Source: Paenibacillus odorifer (GTDB taxonomy: Bacteria > Bacillota > Bacilli > Paenibacillales > Paenibacillaceae). From it: a DNA stretch of 64,000 nt. Location: assembly GCF_000758725.1 (NCBI RefSeq), contig NZ_CP009428.1:6138001-6202000 (forward strand), written 5' to 3'. The notes under the pieces were generated by a model, which ran no database searches, was not told where the DNA came from, and saw only the letters and a program-made list of their open reading frames with translations. This document shows positions 59,789-64,000 of the stretch, in pieces; the first letter of the stretch is position 1; every line of letters starts with the position of its first letter. The translations under genes were made by a program, and so were the position numbers.

Positions 59789-59905
59789 GCTTGGCAACGT
59801 CCTACTCTCCCAGGACCCTTCGGTCCAAGTACCATCGGCGCTGGAGGGCTTAACGGTCGTGTTCGGGATGGGTACGCGTGGAACCCCTCCGCTATCGCCA
59901 CCAAA
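59789..59905 (-). rRNA. rrf: 5S ribosomal RNA
   Basis: The minus strand begins TTTGGTGGCGATAGCGGAGG and ends GTTGCCAAGC, 117 nt. It contains the conserved CCCATCCCGAACACG loop-C region. It lies about 130 nt after 23S, and the rRNA terminator follows. Confidence 0.95.
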
Positions 59906-60036
59906 CATGCGTCTGTGAAACAGACGCTGCCGCGTGAAATTCGGTTCATCACCAGAAGTGACAATGAATTTCTAAGCGTGTTACAGGCTTAATCGCCTGA
60001 AAACTGAATCCGAAACGAATTTGCATTCTACGTATA

Positions 60037-62961
<2,925 letters not shown>

Positions 62962-63134
62962 TTGATTTTTCCGCAGGAAAATATCATACGATGACATTCT
63001 CTTTTGGAATCATCTCACTAATAACATTTACTTGTTTACACAAGTTGCTAAAAGATGTTCTAAAACGCAAATTCGTTTCGGTATCCAGTTTTCAAGGATC
63101 AAGTGTATAGACATAACAAATAGATGAAGTTTGT

Positions 63135-63210
63135 TGGTGGAGCCAAGCGGGATCGAACCGCTGACCTCCTGCTTGCAAGGCAGGCGCTCTCCCAGCTGAG
63201 CTATGGCCCC
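63135..63210 (-). tRNA. tRNA-Ala (anticodon TGC)
   Basis: A 76-nt tRNA on the minus strand from GGGGCCATAGCTCAGCTGGG to GGCTCCACCA, with encoded CCA. The anticodon loop is CTTGCAA, giving TGC. The acceptor stem has the G3-U70 pair that identifies alanine tRNA. It is the only tRNA in the 16S-23S spacer. Confidence 0.97.
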
Positions 63211-63308
63211 GCAAATTCCATCAAAACCGAACAAATGGATACACGTTAATTAGTTTTGGAAGCTTAGCTTCCGATTTGAATGTTCTCATTGCAGAGAACG
63301 ATTCTCCA

Positions 63309-64000
<692 letters not shown>

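Noticed and set aside
63028..63234. A 68-codon frame over tRNA-Ala reading GAIAQLGERLPCKQEVSGSI
   Set aside because: This is the well-known false protein produced by translating a tRNA-Ala gene.

Overview
This window comes from a low-to-mid GC Gram-positive bacterium, most likely a Paenibacillus or close relative. The basis is Bacillales gene order and protein sequences, the ctsR-mcsA-mcsB-clpC-radA-disA block, sigH next to rae1/mrnC, a zinc-type S14, and an L10 leader and Cys T-box of Firmicute type. I infer the genus from gene order and sequence recall; no search was run. Every protein gene and the rRNA operon lie on the minus strand, so transcription and probably replication run right to left and oriC should lie beyond the right edge. 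Below, the order follows transcription.

63310-64000 to 59789: an rRNA operon, with the 3' part of 16S, a lone tRNA-Ala(TGC), 23S and 5S, ended by a strong terminator. 59360-59775: a gene-poor stretch carrying ten DnaA-box-like 9-mers in one orientation, several at 20-bp steps. I consider this the most unusual object in the window. 59376-53287: an Eis-type acetyltransferase, then the CtsR-controlled stress operon ctsR-mcsA-mcsB-clpC with its operator at the core promoter. 53100-45781: radA, disA (c-di-AMP), pssA, the PIN/TRAM protein YacL, ispD-ispF (MEP isoprenoid pathway) and gltX. 45710-40520: a Cys-specific T-box leader controlling cysE-cysS, with mrnC, rlmB, rae1 and sigH following closely.

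40250-35590: rpmG-secE-nusG-rplK-rplA, then an L10 leader with rplJ-rplL, an RsmC-like methyltransferase, and a long rpoB leader. 35590-23390: rpoB-rpoC, then the str cluster rplGB(L7Ae-like)-rpsL-rpsG-fusA-tuf. 23123-21774: a HemAT-type globin-coupled chemoreceptor gene inserted between tuf and the S10 operon. 21548-6379: the full S10-spc-alpha superoperon from rpsJ to rplQ, including the small rpmJ gene and secY-adk-map-KOW-infA. 6061-4199: truA, rplM, rpsI; the ECF transporter genes often found before truA are absent. 3970-52: cysH-sat (sulfate assimilation) inserted before cwlD and salA.

The window is mainly translation and transcription machinery with stress control and a cysteine/sulfur theme (cysH, sat, Cys T-box, cysE, cysS). 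Regulation is visible as sigma-A promoters, terminators, leader hairpins, one T-box, one L10 leader and one CtsR operator. Two further points deserve attention. S12 carries Arg at the classic streptomycin position (R56) plus two nearby substitutions. Many core genes start with TTG or GTG. I see no insertion sequence, prophage, CRISPR array or foreign island.
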